A DNA stretch of 64,000 bases from Caballeronia pedi (GTDB taxonomy: Bacteria > Pseudomonadota > Gammaproteobacteria > Burkholderiales > Burkholderiaceae): contig NZ_FCOE02000001.1 of assembly GCF_001544915.2 (NCBI RefSeq), positions 496,001 to 560,000 on the forward strand, given 5' to 3'. Numbering within the stretch: position 1 is the first letter of the stretch; every line of letters starts with the position of its first letter. The notes below the pieces were generated by a model that was given only the letters and a program-made list of their open reading frames with translations, had not been told where the DNA came from and searched no databases. The translations under genes were made by a program, and so were the position numbers. Positions 27,899 to 37,279 of this stretch are shown here, piece after piece.

Positions 27899-28321
27899 TC
27901 AAAACTCCACCGGCCTGATTTTCTTCCTCTTTGAATTGTTCGCCAAAACGGTATCCAGTGTTGCGATCGTTCTGGCCTTGCAATCGAGCGCCGCGGCAAG
28001 GTGAAGCGCATCGCCAGCCCGGAGTCCGGTCGATGCATCGAGCGTGAGCACGGCCGCCTGATGGAAAACCGGCGGCTCGATCGGCGTGAGGTGCAGGTCG
28101 CTTGCGCACATTCGTTCGAAACTGCGCCACGCGAAGGCCGATTGTTCTTCGGTTAACTGTCCGGTGCGCCGTTTGATGCCGAGCGCGCTGGCGAACTCCG
28201 TCACGCACCAGACTCCGGATATCAGATCGTCCTTGACCGACGCATACCATTGGGACACGGCGGCGGTCATTCGCTCCCGTACGCACAGCGCGACGAGGAC
28301 GCTCGTATCGACGTAGACCAT
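27899..28321 (-). CDS. vapC: PIN-domain toxin VapC
   Basis: 140-residue PIN nuclease. The acidic active-site set is visible: D5 (YVDTS), E42 (CVTEFASAL), D104 (RAGDALHLAAAL) and D123 (TLDTV). VapC toxins cut RNA, often tRNA, when not neutralised. The start overlaps the antitoxin stop by 1 bp (TGATG), the standard toxin-antitoxin arrangement. It sits convergent to the cys operon and upstream of nothing related, so it looks inserted. Confidence 0.9.
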   Translation of the reverse strand: MVYVDTSVLVALCVRERMTAAVSQWYASVKDDLISGVWCVTEFASALGIKRRTGQLTEEQSAFAWRSFERMCASDLHLTPIEPPVFHQAAVLTLDASTGLRAGDALHLAAALDCKARTIATLDTVLANNSKRKKIRPVEF

Positions 28322-28578
28322 CAGTAGCGCGCCCCACGTCGGAGTTCATCGATAACCGATTCTGTCATCGGCATGGCGTCGCGCGTTTCGGCAAGTTCCG
28401 CCATGAACGCCCGGCGGTCCCATTTGGCCGGACGAAGGCAGATTCCGCCGTCGACCGTGAGACTGGCCTGGACCTGATCGCCCTCCGAGAGTCCGGTATG
28501 CCGAAGGTAATCGGCCGGGAGACGTACAGCGAGGCTGTTGCCCCACTTTGAAATGAGCAAGTTCACCGTGAACCTCAT
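28321..28578 (-). CDS. vapB: AbrB/MazE-fold antitoxin VapB
   Basis: 85 residues from the ATG. The N-terminal DNA-binding SpoVT/AbrB fold is ISKWGNSLAVRLPADYLRHTG, and the acidic C-terminal tail (ELAETRDAMPM, SVIDELRRG) should bind VapC. I list the ATG at 28578, but the GTG at 28566 has GAGG 6 bp upstream and gives the usual family start, so the true protein may be 81 residues. A palindromic operator lies directly upstream. Confidence 0.88.
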   Translation of the reverse strand: MRFTVNLLISKWGNSLAVRLPADYLRHTGLSEGDQVQASLTVDGGICLRPAKWDRRAFMAELAETRDAMPMTESVIDELRRGARY

Positions 28579-28581
28579 GGA

Positions 28582-28606
28582 TATACTGGAATGTATATCC
28601 AGTATA
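28582..28606. promoter_or_regulatory. Palindromic operator of vapBC
   Basis: A perfect 9-bp inverted repeat TATACTGGA / TCCAGTATA with a 7-bp centre ends 3 bp before the ATG at 28578. AbrB-type antitoxins autorepress through such sites. It also contains TATACT on the coding strand, a possible -10 element, so repressor and polymerase would compete. Confidence 0.75.
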
Positions 28607-28656
28607 GCTCGCGATTTCGAGCGCTGGAATTCGGCCGAATGGCCAACGCTGAACGA

Positions 28657-29034
28657 TCAGCTCTCTTGGCCGACCTGCCGCAAACAATACGCCTTCACCG
28701 CCTCCAGCACCGCATCATCCTCCCCAACCGCCGTCGCGCAGGAAATATCCACACCCGGATTCGCGGCCCGGCACTGATCGACGATCTCCGGCAGGTCCTT
28801 CCTCACATGCCCGCCTTGTCCGAAGAACACAGGCACGACGGTGATCGCATCGCAACCATCCGCGGCTTGCTCGGCGACCGCAGCCGGCAAATCCGGCGCC
28901 ATCAGTTCGAGGTAAGCCAGCGACACCGGATCGTTCCGTGAAGCGCGCAGCTTCAACGCGAGCCGCTCGAACGGCTCGGCCCAGCGCGGATCGCGCGCGC
29001 CGTGGCCGAACAGGATGATGCCGTGCTTCTTCAT
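28657..29034 (-). CDS. cbiX: CbiX/SirB-type chelatase
   Basis: 125-residue small chelatase of the CbiX-S/SirB class, inserting Fe (siroheme) or Co (cobalamin) into sirohydrochlorin. The metal-site histidines are H11 (FGHGARDP) and H76 (FFGQGGHVRKDLPEI). In related genomes it follows cobA in the cys cluster; here the VapBC pair separates them. The precorrin-2 dehydrogenase needed between the two is not in the window. Confidence 0.88.
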   Translation of the reverse strand: MKKHGIILFGHGARDPRWAEPFERLALKLRASRNDPVSLAYLELMAPDLPAAVAEQAADGCDAITVVPVFFGQGGHVRKDLPEIVDQCRAANPGVDISCATAVGEDDAVLEAVKAYCLRQVGQES

Positions 29035-29056
29035 TGCGCGCTCCTGGCAGGAAACG

Positions 29057-30205
29057 TCAGTGCCGCTCCACCCACTTCAGCCCGATCAGGCCGACCACCA
29101 GATAGGCGAGGGCGGGCGCCGCCGCGGTGATCGGCGCGGGCCACGTGTTCAGATTGCCGATATGCGAGAACAGCGTGTTGACCAGTTGAAAGCTCATCCC
29201 GATCATGATGCCGCCGAACACCTTCACGCCGACCACGCCCGCGCGCGTATGCAGATAAGCGAACGGCAGCGACAGAATCAGCATCACGAACACCGCGAAC
29301 GGATAAAGAATCTTGCGCCAGAACGCGATCTGATACCGCTGCGTATCCTGATGATTCTCCGTCAGATGCTGGATATAGCGGAACAGATTGAACATCGACA
29401 TGCGATCCGGCGACACCAGCAGCACCGACAGAATCTGTGGCGTCAACTCGGAGCGCAACGAGTACTCGGGCAGCGTCGTCTGCTGCGCGCGATACACCGG
29501 GTTCAGCGTGTCGCCAGGATTCGCCGCTTGCGGCGGTGCATCGCTCAGTTGCGTGTCCGTCACGCCCGTGAGCTTCCAGTGTCCCGGCGGCTCGTACGCG
29601 CCGCTTTTCGCGATACGTACGTTCGTCAGCCGGAACTTCGAATCGAACTCGTAGATGCGCACGTTGGCGATCGTCGTGTCGGGATTCAGCGTGCCCACGT
29701 TGACGAAGCGCGTCACCTGCTCGCCGTTTTCCTTCGCGGTCAGCGTGTCCTTCACCCAGACGCCCGACTGAAAGTTCGACGACACCGACGACCCGAGCGC
29801 CTCCAGCCGCACGCGCTCCGACAGCTGATCGGTGTAAGGCCCGACCACTTCGCCGATGAGATACGTGATGAGCACGAGCGGCACGCCGATCTTCAGCAGC
29901 GAACGCAGCGCCGCGCCGGTCGACAGGCCCGACACGCGAAAGATCGTGAACTCCGACGCCGCCGCCATCTGCGCGAACACGTAAATGGCCGAGATCAGCG
30001 CCGCGACGGGAATGATTTCGTAGAAGCGTGACGGCGTCTGCAGCCCGACGCGCAGCACCGCGAGCGTGAACTTGTAGTTGCCGTGCCCGACCGTGTTCAA
30101 CTCGTTGATCAGGTCGAAGAAGAAGAACAGGCCCGAGAACGCGAACAGGATGAAGATGAACGCGAGATAGATCTGGCGCGCGAAGTATCGTTCGTAGATG
30201 CGCAT
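29057..30205 (-). CDS. lptG: LPS export permease LptG
   Basis: 382-residue inner-membrane subunit of the LptB2FG complex that extracts LPS for transport. Six membrane helices (three N-terminal, three C-terminal) flank a large periplasmic beta-jellyroll (about 110-270). The start MRIYERYFARQIYLAF and FFFFDLINELNTVG are typical. It begins 4 bp after the lptF stop. Confidence 0.95.
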   Translation of the reverse strand: MRIYERYFARQIYLAFIFILFAFSGLFFFFDLINELNTVGHGNYKFTLAVLRVGLQTPSRFYEIIPVAALISAIYVFAQMAAASEFTIFRVSGLSTGAALRSLLKIGVPLVLITYLIGEVVGPYTDQLSERVRLEALGSSVSSNFQSGVWVKDTLTAKENGEQVTRFVNVGTLNPDTTIANVRIYEFDSKFRLTNVRIAKSGAYEPPGHWKLTGVTDTQLSDAPPQAANPGDTLNPVYRAQQTTLPEYSLRSELTPQILSVLLVSPDRMSMFNLFRYIQHLTENHQDTQRYQIAFWRKILYPFAVFVMLILSLPFAYLHTRAGVVGVKVFGGIMIGMSFQLVNTLFSHIGNLNTWPAPITAAAPALAYLVVGLIGLKWVERH

Positions 30206-30209
30206 CGCG

Positions 30210-31301
30210 TCAGGCCCCCTTCGACAGCGACGGCAGCTTGAAGAGCGGCCGGTTGCGAATCCGCAGCCAGAAGATGAACGCGACGAGCGCCCCTACGATC
30301 ACATGTAGCCCGACCAGCCCCACGCCGAACGACAGCTTGCCCTGCTCGATCCACGACTGCACGACGTTCAGCAGGTTCGAGTAAGTGAGGTAGATCAGCA
30401 CGGCCATCACGAGATTGATCGTGCGGCTGCGGCGCGGGTTCTGATAGGAAAGCGGAATGGCGAGCAACATCAGATTGATGGCGATGAGCGGCAGGCCCAG
30501 ACGCCAGGCGAATTCCGCAAGATTCTCGTTGGTCGGATTGGCGAGCAGGTCAGGCGTGTAGATACCCGTGGTCGTCGGCGTATTCACGACCTGGTGGCTC
30601 AAAATCTTCACACCATAGCGCTCGAACTCCATGATGCGAAAGTTCGGCTGGCCGGGCTCGCCGTCATAACGGCGGCCATTGTCGAGCACGATGAAACGGT
30701 CGCCGTCTTCACGCGTTTCCGTGTGGCCGGTCTGCGAGACGATCACATTGACCTTGCCGCCTTCCGTGCTCGTCACGAACACGTTCTGCACCTGGCTCTG
30801 GTCAGGCGACATCTTCTCGATGAAGAACACGCGATGGCTCGACGGCGATTCGCGGAACTGCCCGGGCGCGAGCAAGGACACTTCGTCGCGCTGCTGAAAG
30901 CGCTGCTTGATGAGCTTGCTCTGCTGGTTCGACCACGGCCAGCCGACCAACGCGAAGAAAATGATGAGGATGATGATCGGCGTGGAGAACACCGCGATCG
31001 GCTTGATGAGCTGCGTCTGACTCACGCCCGACGCGAGCCATACGACCATTTCCGAGTCGCGATACCAGCGCGTGAGCACAAAGAGAATGGAGACGAACAG
31101 CGTCACGATCAGCATGACCGCGAGATAGCCGATGACGGTGAGCCCGATCAGCACGACGACGTCTTTCGGGTCGATTTGACCCTGCGCCGCGAAGCCGACG
31201 ATGCGGATCATCATTGTCGTGAGCATGATCGTGAGCAGCACCATGAACACGGCGCCGGCCGTATACGCGAGTTCGCGCTGCAGGGAGCGTTCGAAGATCA
31301 T
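30210..31301 (-). CDS. lptF: LPS export permease LptF
   Basis: 363-residue partner of LptG with the same topology. It begins MIFERSLQRELAYTAGAVF; the periplasmic domain includes SSHRVFFIEKMSPDQSQVQNVFV, and C-terminal helices include INLMLLAIPLSYQNPRRSRT. The ATG at 31301 is chosen on family alignment; the long open frame further upstream runs antisense to pepA and is not coding. Divergent from pepA, a common proteobacterial order. Confidence 0.95.
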   Translation of the reverse strand: MIFERSLQRELAYTAGAVFMVLLTIMLTTMMIRIVGFAAQGQIDPKDVVVLIGLTVIGYLAVMLIVTLFVSILFVLTRWYRDSEMVVWLASGVSQTQLIKPIAVFSTPIIILIIFFALVGWPWSNQQSKLIKQRFQQRDEVSLLAPGQFRESPSSHRVFFIEKMSPDQSQVQNVFVTSTEGGKVNVIVSQTGHTETREDGDRFIVLDNGRRYDGEPGQPNFRIMEFERYGVKILSHQVVNTPTTTGIYTPDLLANPTNENLAEFAWRLGLPLIAINLMLLAIPLSYQNPRRSRTINLVMAVLIYLTYSNLLNVVQSWIEQGKLSFGVGLVGLHVIVGALVAFIFWLRIRNRPLFKLPSLSKGA

Positions 31302-31472
31302 TGAATTTTTGCTTGGAGCCGGCGGCGATGCGGAAATCATGCACGCATCTCGTGGCTTACGGGAAGGGTCTTCGCTTACCCTCACGCCGCCTGCCTGTGA
31401 CCGCCGCGGAAAAAATAGCGGATAATTGCGGCTTTCATCCTTCAGCCAAGATTTTATCCGAGGATAAGCGCG
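31302..31472. promoter_or_regulatory. Divergent promoter region lptF / pepA
   Basis: 171 bp between two divergent genes. AT-rich words near 31410-31470 (including GATAATTGCGG) are possible -10 regions for pepA. No gene seen. Confidence 0.4.
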
Positions 31473-33005
31473 ATGGACTTTAGCATAAAAGCCTGTGATT
31501 GGAGCAAGGGCGAGGCAAATGGTTTCCTTACCGGAAAGTCGGATGTCATCGTGCTCGGCATCTTCGAAGCGCAGACGCTCACAGGCGCCGCGCGCGACAT
31601 GGATGTCGCGACCAAAGGCCTGATCACGCGCGTCGTGAAAGCCGGCGACATGAGCGGCCGTGCAGGCACGACGCTGATGGTGCCCGAAGTGACCGGCATC
31701 GGCGCATCGCGCGTGCTGCTCGTCGGTCTCGGCAAGCAGGACGCCTTCAATCAGAAAGCTTATGGCGAAGCCGTGCGCGCCGCATGGCGCGTCGTGCTCG
31801 GCTCGAAGATCGGCCAGGCGACCTTCACGCTCGCGCAATTGCCGATCCAGGAACGCACCGGCGACTGGGCCGTGCGCGCCGCGATCCTCGCGCTGCGCGA
31901 GCTGACCTACAAGTTCACGCAGATGAAGAGCAAGCCCGACAACGGCGCGCGCTCCTTGAAGAAGATCGTATTCAGCATCGATTCTGCCGACGAGAAAGCC
32001 GCCAAAGTCGCGGTGAAGCAGGGCGTCGCGATCGCGAACGGCATGGATCTCACGCGCGATCTCGGCAACCTGCCGCCGAACGTCTGCACGCCGACCTATC
32101 TCGGACAGACCGCGAAGAAGCTTGGCCGCGACTGGAAGCTCAAAGTCGAGGTGCTCGGCCAGAAGCAGATCGAAGCGCTCAACATGGGCTCGTTCCTTTC
32201 GGTCGCGAAGGGCTCGGTCGAGCCGCCGCAATTCATCGTCATGCAATATCAGGGCGCGGGCGCCGAGACGGGCAAGACGAAGGGCAAGAACGCGCCGGTC
32301 GTGCTCGTTGGCAAGGGCATCACGTTCGATTCGGGCGGCATCTCGATCAAGCCGGGCGAGGCCATGGACGAGATGAAATATGACATGTGCGGCGCGGGCT
32401 CCGTGTTCGGCACGATGCGCGCGGTCGCCGAGATGGGTCTGAAGCTCAACGTGATCGGCGTGGTCCCGACCTGCGAGAACATGCCCGCGGGCAACGCGGT
32501 GAAGCCGGGCGACATCATCACCGCGATGAACGGCACGACCATCGAAGTGCTCAACACCGACGCCGAAGGCCGCCTCATCCTGTGCGACGCGTTGACCTAC
32601 GCGGAGCGCTTCAAGCCTGCCGCCGTGGTCGATATCGCGACGTTGACGGGCGCGTGCATCATCGCGCTGGGTCATCACAACACGGGCCTGTTCTCGAAGG
32701 ACGACGCGCTCGCGGGCGAACTGCTCGACGCCTCGCGCGAAGCGGTCGATCCGGCCTGGCGTCTGCCGCTCGACGATGAGTACCAGGATCAGCTCAAGTC
32801 GAATTTCGCGGATGTCGCGAACATCGGCGGCCGTCCGGCGGGCAGCGTGACGGCGGCGTGCTTCCTGTCGCGCTTCGCGACGGCTTATCCGTGGGCGCAC
32901 CTCGATATCGCCGGAACCGCGTGGAAGAGCGGTGCGGCGAAGGGCGCGACGGGCCGTCCCGTGCCGCTGCTCTCGCAGTTCCTGATCGATCGCGCGGGCG
33001 CGTGA
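31473..33005 (+). CDS. pepA: Leucyl aminopeptidase PepA
   Basis: 510-residue M17 dinuclear metallo-aminopeptidase. Metal and active-site motifs are [17 protein letters not shown] and [14 protein letters not shown] (about 359-365). The N-terminal domain is of normal length. In E. coli PepA also binds DNA for plasmid resolution and transcriptional control; whether that holds here is unknown. Confidence 0.96.
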   Translation: MDFSIKACDWSKGEANGFLTGKSDVIVLGIFEAQTLTGAARDMDVATKGLITRVVKAGDMSGRAGTTLMVPEVTGIGASRVLLVGLGKQDAFNQKAYGEAVRAAWRVVLGSKIGQATFTLAQLPIQERTGDWAVRAAILALRELTYKFTQMKSKPDNGARSLKKIVFSIDSADEKAAKVAVKQGVAIANGMDLTRDLGNLPPNVCTPTYLGQTAKKLGRDWKLKVEVLGQKQIEALNMGSFLSVAKGSVEPPQFIVMQYQGAGAETGKTKGKNAPVVLVGKGITFDSGGISIKPGEAMDEMKYDMCGAGSVFGTMRAVAEMGLKLNVIGVVPTCENMPAGNAVKPGDIITAMNGTTIEVLNTDAEGRLILCDALTYAERFKPAAVVDIATLTGACIIALGHHNTGLFSKDDALAGELLDASREAVDPAWRLPLDDEYQDQLKSNFADVANIGGRPAGSVTAACFLSRFATAYPWAHLDIAGTAWKSGAAKGATGRPVPLLSQFLIDRAGA

Positions 33006-33023
33006 AGCACACATGAGGCAGGC

Positions 33024-33440
33024 ATGACCCGCATCGACTTTCATACGAACGTCGGCGATCCGCTCGCGTACGCCTGCCGCCTCGCGCGCAAGGCGTATCT
33101 GAGCGGCAAGCCGCTCGTCGTGCTCGCCGAACCGCAGCGCCTCGCTGCGTTCGACGAGCAGTTGTGGACCTTCCAGCCGCTCGAGTTCGTGCCGCATTGC
33201 ATGGCGAAGAGCCCGCTCGCGCAGGACACGCCCGTCGTGCTCACGTCGAATCTCGACGAAGCGCCGCATCATCAGGTGCTCGTGAATCTCGGCGCGCCGG
33301 TGTCCGCGCAGTTCGCGCGCTTCGAGCGGCTGGTGGAGATCGTGGGCAGCGATGGCGACGAACTCGCCGCGGGCCGCGAGCGCTATCGCTTCTATCGGGA
33401 TCGCGGCTATGCGATCGAGACGCACAATCAGGGCGGTTGA
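33024..33440 (+). CDS. holC: DNA polymerase III chi subunit HolC
   Basis: 138-residue clamp-loader accessory protein linking SSB to the polymerase. RIDFHTNVGDPLAYACRLARKA, VVLAEPQRLAAFDEQLWTF and FVPHCMA are family features. 18 bp after pepA, the usual pepA-holC order. Confidence 0.93.
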   Translation: MTRIDFHTNVGDPLAYACRLARKAYLSGKPLVVLAEPQRLAAFDEQLWTFQPLEFVPHCMAKSPLAQDTPVVLTSNLDEAPHHQVLVNLGAPVSAQFARFERLVEIVGSDGDELAAGRERYRFYRDRGYAIETHNQGG

Positions 33441-33503
33441 GCGCACAGAGAGCGCCAGCGCGCTGCACTATGCTCCGCTTAGATAAAGAGGAGACCTCCC
33501 GAC

Positions 33504-33845
33504 ATGACCAATACGCCCGAATCCTTCGATCCGTCGATCCCCGTCCTGACCGATGTCGTCGTGCCCGGCAGGCCCGAATATGCGCGCGCGCCGTCCGCAG
33601 GCGCCGAGGCGATCGAATACGATGCGGAGCAGATCGCCGAGCGGCTGCGCGGCCGCTTCACGGGTTTTCTGACGGGCGAGGCGCGCGCGCTGATCGAGGA
33701 GCGCTGTCGCGAAGTGCTGCGCGAACATTCGACGCAACTCGTCTCGGCGATCACGCGTGAAGTCGCGATGGCGCTCGAAAGCCGGATGAGCGGATGGGTG
33801 CGCGAGGCGGTCGAAGAAGAGTTGCGGCGTCAGCGGGGGGAATGA
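33504..33845 (+). CDS. DUF2486-like hypothetical protein
   Basis: 113-residue protein. A disordered-looking Pro-rich N-terminus (FDPSIPVLTDVVVPG) is followed by an amphipathic helical C-terminus (EEQ-rich, ending ELRRQRGE). It resembles the short Burkholderia family DUF2486 found after holC; I am moderately sure of that label. AGGAG lies upstream. Function unknown. Confidence 0.7.
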   Translation: MTNTPESFDPSIPVLTDVVVPGRPEYARAPSAGAEAIEYDAEQIAERLRGRFTGFLTGEARALIEERCREVLREHSTQLVSAITREVAMALESRMSGWVREAVEEELRRQRGE

Positions 33846-33929
33846 TGCCCATCGGGCGTGAGAGCCGATAAGCGCGACCAAGTCGCGCGCGCGTCCGTGA
33901 GGCATTGAAGCCGGCGAAAAAGTCAGTCT

Positions 33930-35018
33930 CTATAAGGCCGCGGCCTCTTCGTCTCGCGTGTACCGCGCGACACTTGCCTTCAGCCTGTCGGCGAGTTCGA
34001 AGAGATCGTCCAGGCTGTGCAGCGGTACCCGTTCTTCCTCCTTCTTTTCATCAAACACTCCGACGACGAGCCGGTTCTCGTTCTTGAATCGCAATCGGCA
34101 AATGGGCTTCCGATTGTTGTCGTCGAACAAAACGGCGCAGTAGCTGGCCGCACCGCGTATCGCCACCCTGTCGGCGGATACAACGGATCTCAAAATGGCG
34201 CGAACGATCTGGTACGCCTCGACCTCAATGGCTGTCGGTTCCGTTGTTTCACCGGGCAAGGAGTCTGCTTCGGCATGAGTGACGGAGGCAAGCAGTGCCG
34301 GCTCCGGAGTCATTGCGCCTTTCAGACGCTCATTGATTTTGTCGGCCACCAATTGCTGAAACGCGTGTTTCGCAATCTGTGTGAACTGGTCCTTCACTGT
34401 ATTCTTGAAGTGCTTGCCAGCCAAAAATTCTGCGGACACGAGCCGAACGAAGTCTTCAGGTGGCTCAGTCATCCAATCATTCAATGTGTTTTTTATCGCG
34501 CGTGTGTATTTCAGGTGATTCGCCGTTGTCAATATGCTTTCCAGGTCGAAGACAGTCTTGGCGAATTTCTTCAACTCGTCGACGTCCTGATCGCGAAAGT
34601 CTGCGAAACTGAATTCGAAGAACGGCTTCTCATCCATCTTATTTGGTTGCTCAAGATCAGTGAAAAATCGATAAACGATGCCGTTTGTCAACACACCAAA
34701 TCGTGCTTCCGTCACGTGGAAATATCGGAACAGTTGGCTCGCATGATTGATGTTCAAGTCTCCGCCACATTTTTTGCACTCGAACAACATAATTGGCTTG
34801 CCGTCCTTCAGGATAGCGTAGTCAACCTTTTCGCCTTTCTTTGTCCCAACATCAGCGGTCAACTCGGGCGTCACCTCCAACGGGTCAAACACGTTGTAGC
34901 CAAGCAGGTGAATGAACGGCATCACCATCGCGTTTTTGGTCGCCTCTTCCGTTTGCACCATGTCCTTAGCGGCGGCTACGCGTGCTGCCAATGCCCTTAC
35001 TTCATCGATGAAATCCAT
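33930..35018 (-). CDS. Solitary HsdR-N-type restriction nuclease-like protein
   Basis: 362 residues. Residues about 15-110 form a PD-(D/E)XK nuclease domain like the N-terminus of type I restriction R subunits: E25, D66 (KVDYAIL), E80-x-K82 (FECKK) and Q95 (HASQLFRYF). The helicase motor of HsdR is absent, and no methylase or specificity gene adjoins. The C-terminal half (about 270-355, ILRSVVSADRVAIRGAAS and ICRLRFKNENRLVVGVFDEK) looks like a separate beta-rich domain. AAGGT precedes the ATG. Base composition is visibly AT-richer than in flanking genes, suggesting transfer. A role in phage or plasmid defence is inference. Confidence 0.8.
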   Translation of the reverse strand: MDFIDEVRALAARVAAAKDMVQTEEATKNAMVMPFIHLLGYNVFDPLEVTPELTADVGTKKGEKVDYAILKDGKPIMLFECKKCGGDLNINHASQLFRYFHVTEARFGVLTNGIVYRFFTDLEQPNKMDEKPFFEFSFADFRDQDVDELKKFAKTVFDLESILTTANHLKYTRAIKNTLNDWMTEPPEDFVRLVSAEFLAGKHFKNTVKDQFTQIAKHAFQQLVADKINERLKGAMTPEPALLASVTHAEADSLPGETTEPTAIEVEAYQIVRAILRSVVSADRVAIRGAASYCAVLFDDNNRKPICRLRFKNENRLVVGVFDEKKEEERVPLHSLDDLFELADRLKASVARYTRDEEAAAL

Positions 35019-35400
35019 TTCTTACCTTTTCTTTTTGAGATAATCAGATGCCCGAGTTCAACTGAAAAAACTTTGCGGTGTTCGTCGCTTGGCTCCAGTT
35101 CGTCGAAGTGACATTGAGCGAGCGCGGAACTATGCTCGGTCATCAAGAGAATTCACGCTGATGAGATCGGCGACACGAAGCGAAGCGACGATTGTGTTTA
35201 TAAAACATTCTGATCCGTTTTAACAAGCCCGCTGCGAGAGACGGGCGAGTGCTGACGATGGTGTGTAAAGAGACGTCGTTAAATATCGCAAAACGACAAA
35301 TGACTGTGCAGCGTCAATTATTTGAGTCGAGTTGCACGACTTTCGGCAATAAGACAGGAGCGGTAAAGTCCTCTGCTTTGATCAATTTGTGCAAGAAATA
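35019..35400. other. AT-rich intergenic stretch upstream of the nuclease gene
   Basis: About 380 bp with no credible coding frame on either strand. It shares the low GC of the nuclease gene, so it belongs to the same probably acquired segment, and it should contain that gene's promoter. I see no clear attachment-site repeats, transposon ends or tRNA fragment. Confidence 0.5.
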
Positions 35401-35432
35401 ATAAGGGCCGCCCCAACGTTACTGGGCAGCCC
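35401..35432 (-). terminator. Terminator of ilvD
   Basis: A 9-bp stem with one G-T wobble (35405-35413 with 35424-35432) is followed on the minus strand by TTATTATTTC. It lies about 65 bp after the ilvD stop and marks the native side of the nuclease island. Confidence 0.65.
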
Positions 35433-35497
35433 TATTCGTCGATCGAAGCACGTCATGAAGAACGCGCACTATTGAATCATTCGGCTTTGTGTACCGA

Positions 35498-37171
35498 TCA
35501 CCCCGTCACCGCCCCCTTGTTCGCCGGCTGCACGAGCGCCGCGAACTTCGCCAGCACGCCGCGCGTGTACTTCGGCGCGGGCTGCTTCCACGCGGCGCGG
35601 CGGCGCGCGAGCTCGGCATCGTCTACATTCAGTTGCAGCAGCAGCTTGTGCGCGTCGATGGTGATCGAATCGCCTTCCTGCACCAGCCCGATGGTGCCGC
35701 CCGCGTACGCTTCCGGCGCGACGTGGCCGACCACCATGCCCCACGTGCCGCCCGAGAAGCGCCCGTCGGTGATGAAGCCGACCGATTCACCCAGCCCCTT
35801 GCCGATGATCGCCGATGTCGGCGCGAGCATCTCCGGCATGCCGGGACCGCCTTGCGGGCCGAGATAGCGCAGCACGAGGATATCGCCGGCCTTGATCTTG
35901 TCGGCGAGAATCGCATCCATCGCGCTTTGCTCGTCGTCGAACACGCGCGCGGGGCCGGTGATGACCGGATTCTTCAGGCCCGTGATCTTCGCGACCGCGC
36001 CGTCTTCCGCGAGATTGCCGCGCAGGATCGCAAGATGGCCTTGCTTGTAGAGCGCCTGCTCGATCGGAAAGATGACCTTCTGATCCGCGCGCGGCTTGCT
36101 CGGCACATCCTTCAGTTCTTCCGCGATGGTGCGGCCGGTGATCGTCATGCAGTCGCCGTGCAGGAGGCCCGCATCGAGCAGGATCTTCAGTACTTGCGGG
36201 ATGCCGCCGGCCTTGTGCAGATCCGTCGCGACATATTGACCCGACGGCTTCAGATCGCAGATCACCGGCACTTTCTTGCGCATGCGCTCGAAGTCGTCGA
36301 TGCTCCATTCCACTTCCGCCGCGTGCGCGATCGCCAGAAAGTGCAGCACGGCGTTGGTCGAGCCGCCCGTCGCCATGATGAGCGCGACCGCGTTCTCGAT
36401 CGACTTCTTCGTGATGATGTCGCGCGGCTTCAGATCCTTCTTCACCGCCTCGACGAGCACGCGCGCCGATTCCGCCGCGGAATCGACCTTTTCCTGATCC
36501 GGATTGGCCATCGTCGATGAATACATCAGCGACATGCCGAGCGCCTCGAACGAAGAACTCATCGTGTTCGCCGTGTACATGCCGCCGCACGAACCGGTCG
36601 ACGGGCACGCGTTCTTCTCGACGCCCTTGAAATCCTCTTCCGACATGCGGCCGGCCGTGAATTCGCCGACCGCCTCGAACGACGACACGATCGTCAAGTC
36701 CTTGCCCTTCCAGTTGCCGGGGCGGATGGTGCCGCCGTACACGTAGATCGACGGCACGTTCATGCGCGCCATGCCGATCATGCCGCCGGGCATGTTCTTG
36801 TCGCAGCCGCCGATCACGACCACGCCGTCCATCCACTGGCCCTGCACGGCGGTCTCGATGCAGTCCGCGATCACTTCGCGCGACACGAGCGAGTACTTCA
36901 TGCCTTCGGTGCCCATCGACATGCCGTCGGAAATCGTCGGCGTGCCGAAGATCTGCGGATTGGCGTCGGACTTCTTGATCGCTTCGATGGCGGCATCCGC
37001 GAGACGCTGCAGGCCCGCGTTGCACGGCGTGATGGTGGAATGCCCGTTCGCGACGCCGATCATCGGCTTGTCGAAGTCTTCCTCCTTGTAGCCGAGGGCG
37101 TAATACATCGAACGGTTGGGCGAGCGCGCGACGCCCTGGGTGATGTGCTTCGAGCGACGATTGAAGGCCAT
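35498..37171 (-). CDS. ilvD: Dihydroxy-acid dehydratase
   Basis: 557-residue iron-sulfur dehydratase in valine, leucine and isoleucine synthesis. Cluster cysteines are visible at C50 (ITPCNAG), C123 ([10 protein letters not shown]) and C195 ([14 protein letters not shown]). The C-terminal [13 protein letters not shown] is conserved. Divergent from a LysR gene that may regulate it. Confidence 0.96.
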   Translation of the reverse strand: MAFNRRSKHITQGVARSPNRSMYYALGYKEEDFDKPMIGVANGHSTITPCNAGLQRLADAAIEAIKKSDANPQIFGTPTISDGMSMGTEGMKYSLVSREVIADCIETAVQGQWMDGVVVIGGCDKNMPGGMIGMARMNVPSIYVYGGTIRPGNWKGKDLTIVSSFEAVGEFTAGRMSEEDFKGVEKNACPSTGSCGGMYTANTMSSSFEALGMSLMYSSTMANPDQEKVDSAAESARVLVEAVKKDLKPRDIITKKSIENAVALIMATGGSTNAVLHFLAIAHAAEVEWSIDDFERMRKKVPVICDLKPSGQYVATDLHKAGGIPQVLKILLDAGLLHGDCMTITGRTIAEELKDVPSKPRADQKVIFPIEQALYKQGHLAILRGNLAEDGAVAKITGLKNPVITGPARVFDDEQSAMDAILADKIKAGDILVLRYLGPQGGPGMPEMLAPTSAIIGKGLGESVGFITDGRFSGGTWGMVVGHVAPEAYAGGTIGLVQEGDSITIDAHKLLLQLNVDDAELARRRAAWKQPAPKYTRGVLAKFAALVQPANKGAVTG

Positions 37172-37279
37172 GGTGTGCTCCTGAGGGGATGTTTTTGGTC
37201 TAGTGCAGCAAGAATGCAGCCCCCGCGATGTGTCTGTCCAATATATTATTCAAGGCTTACTAGGTCGCAAAACATATCA
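37172..37279. promoter_or_regulatory. Divergent promoter region ilvD / LysR gene
   Basis: 108 bp with an AT-rich core (AATATATTATTC near 37240), a typical site for a LysR autoregulated divergent promoter. A consensus T-N11-A operator cannot be assigned with certainty. Confidence 0.45.

Noticed and set aside
28321..28578. MazEF instead of VapBC
   Set aside because: The toxin has PIN-domain acidic residues (D5, E42, D104, D123), not a MazF fold.
31302..33446. Long in-frame N-terminal extension of lptF antisense to pepA and holC
   Set aside because: Low-complexity Arg-rich translation; LptF normally begins at MIFERSLQR (31301).
35158..35190. CTGATGAG ... CGAAG resembling a hammerhead ribozyme core
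   Set aside because: Stem II is not formed and the required GAAA segment is missing; chance match.
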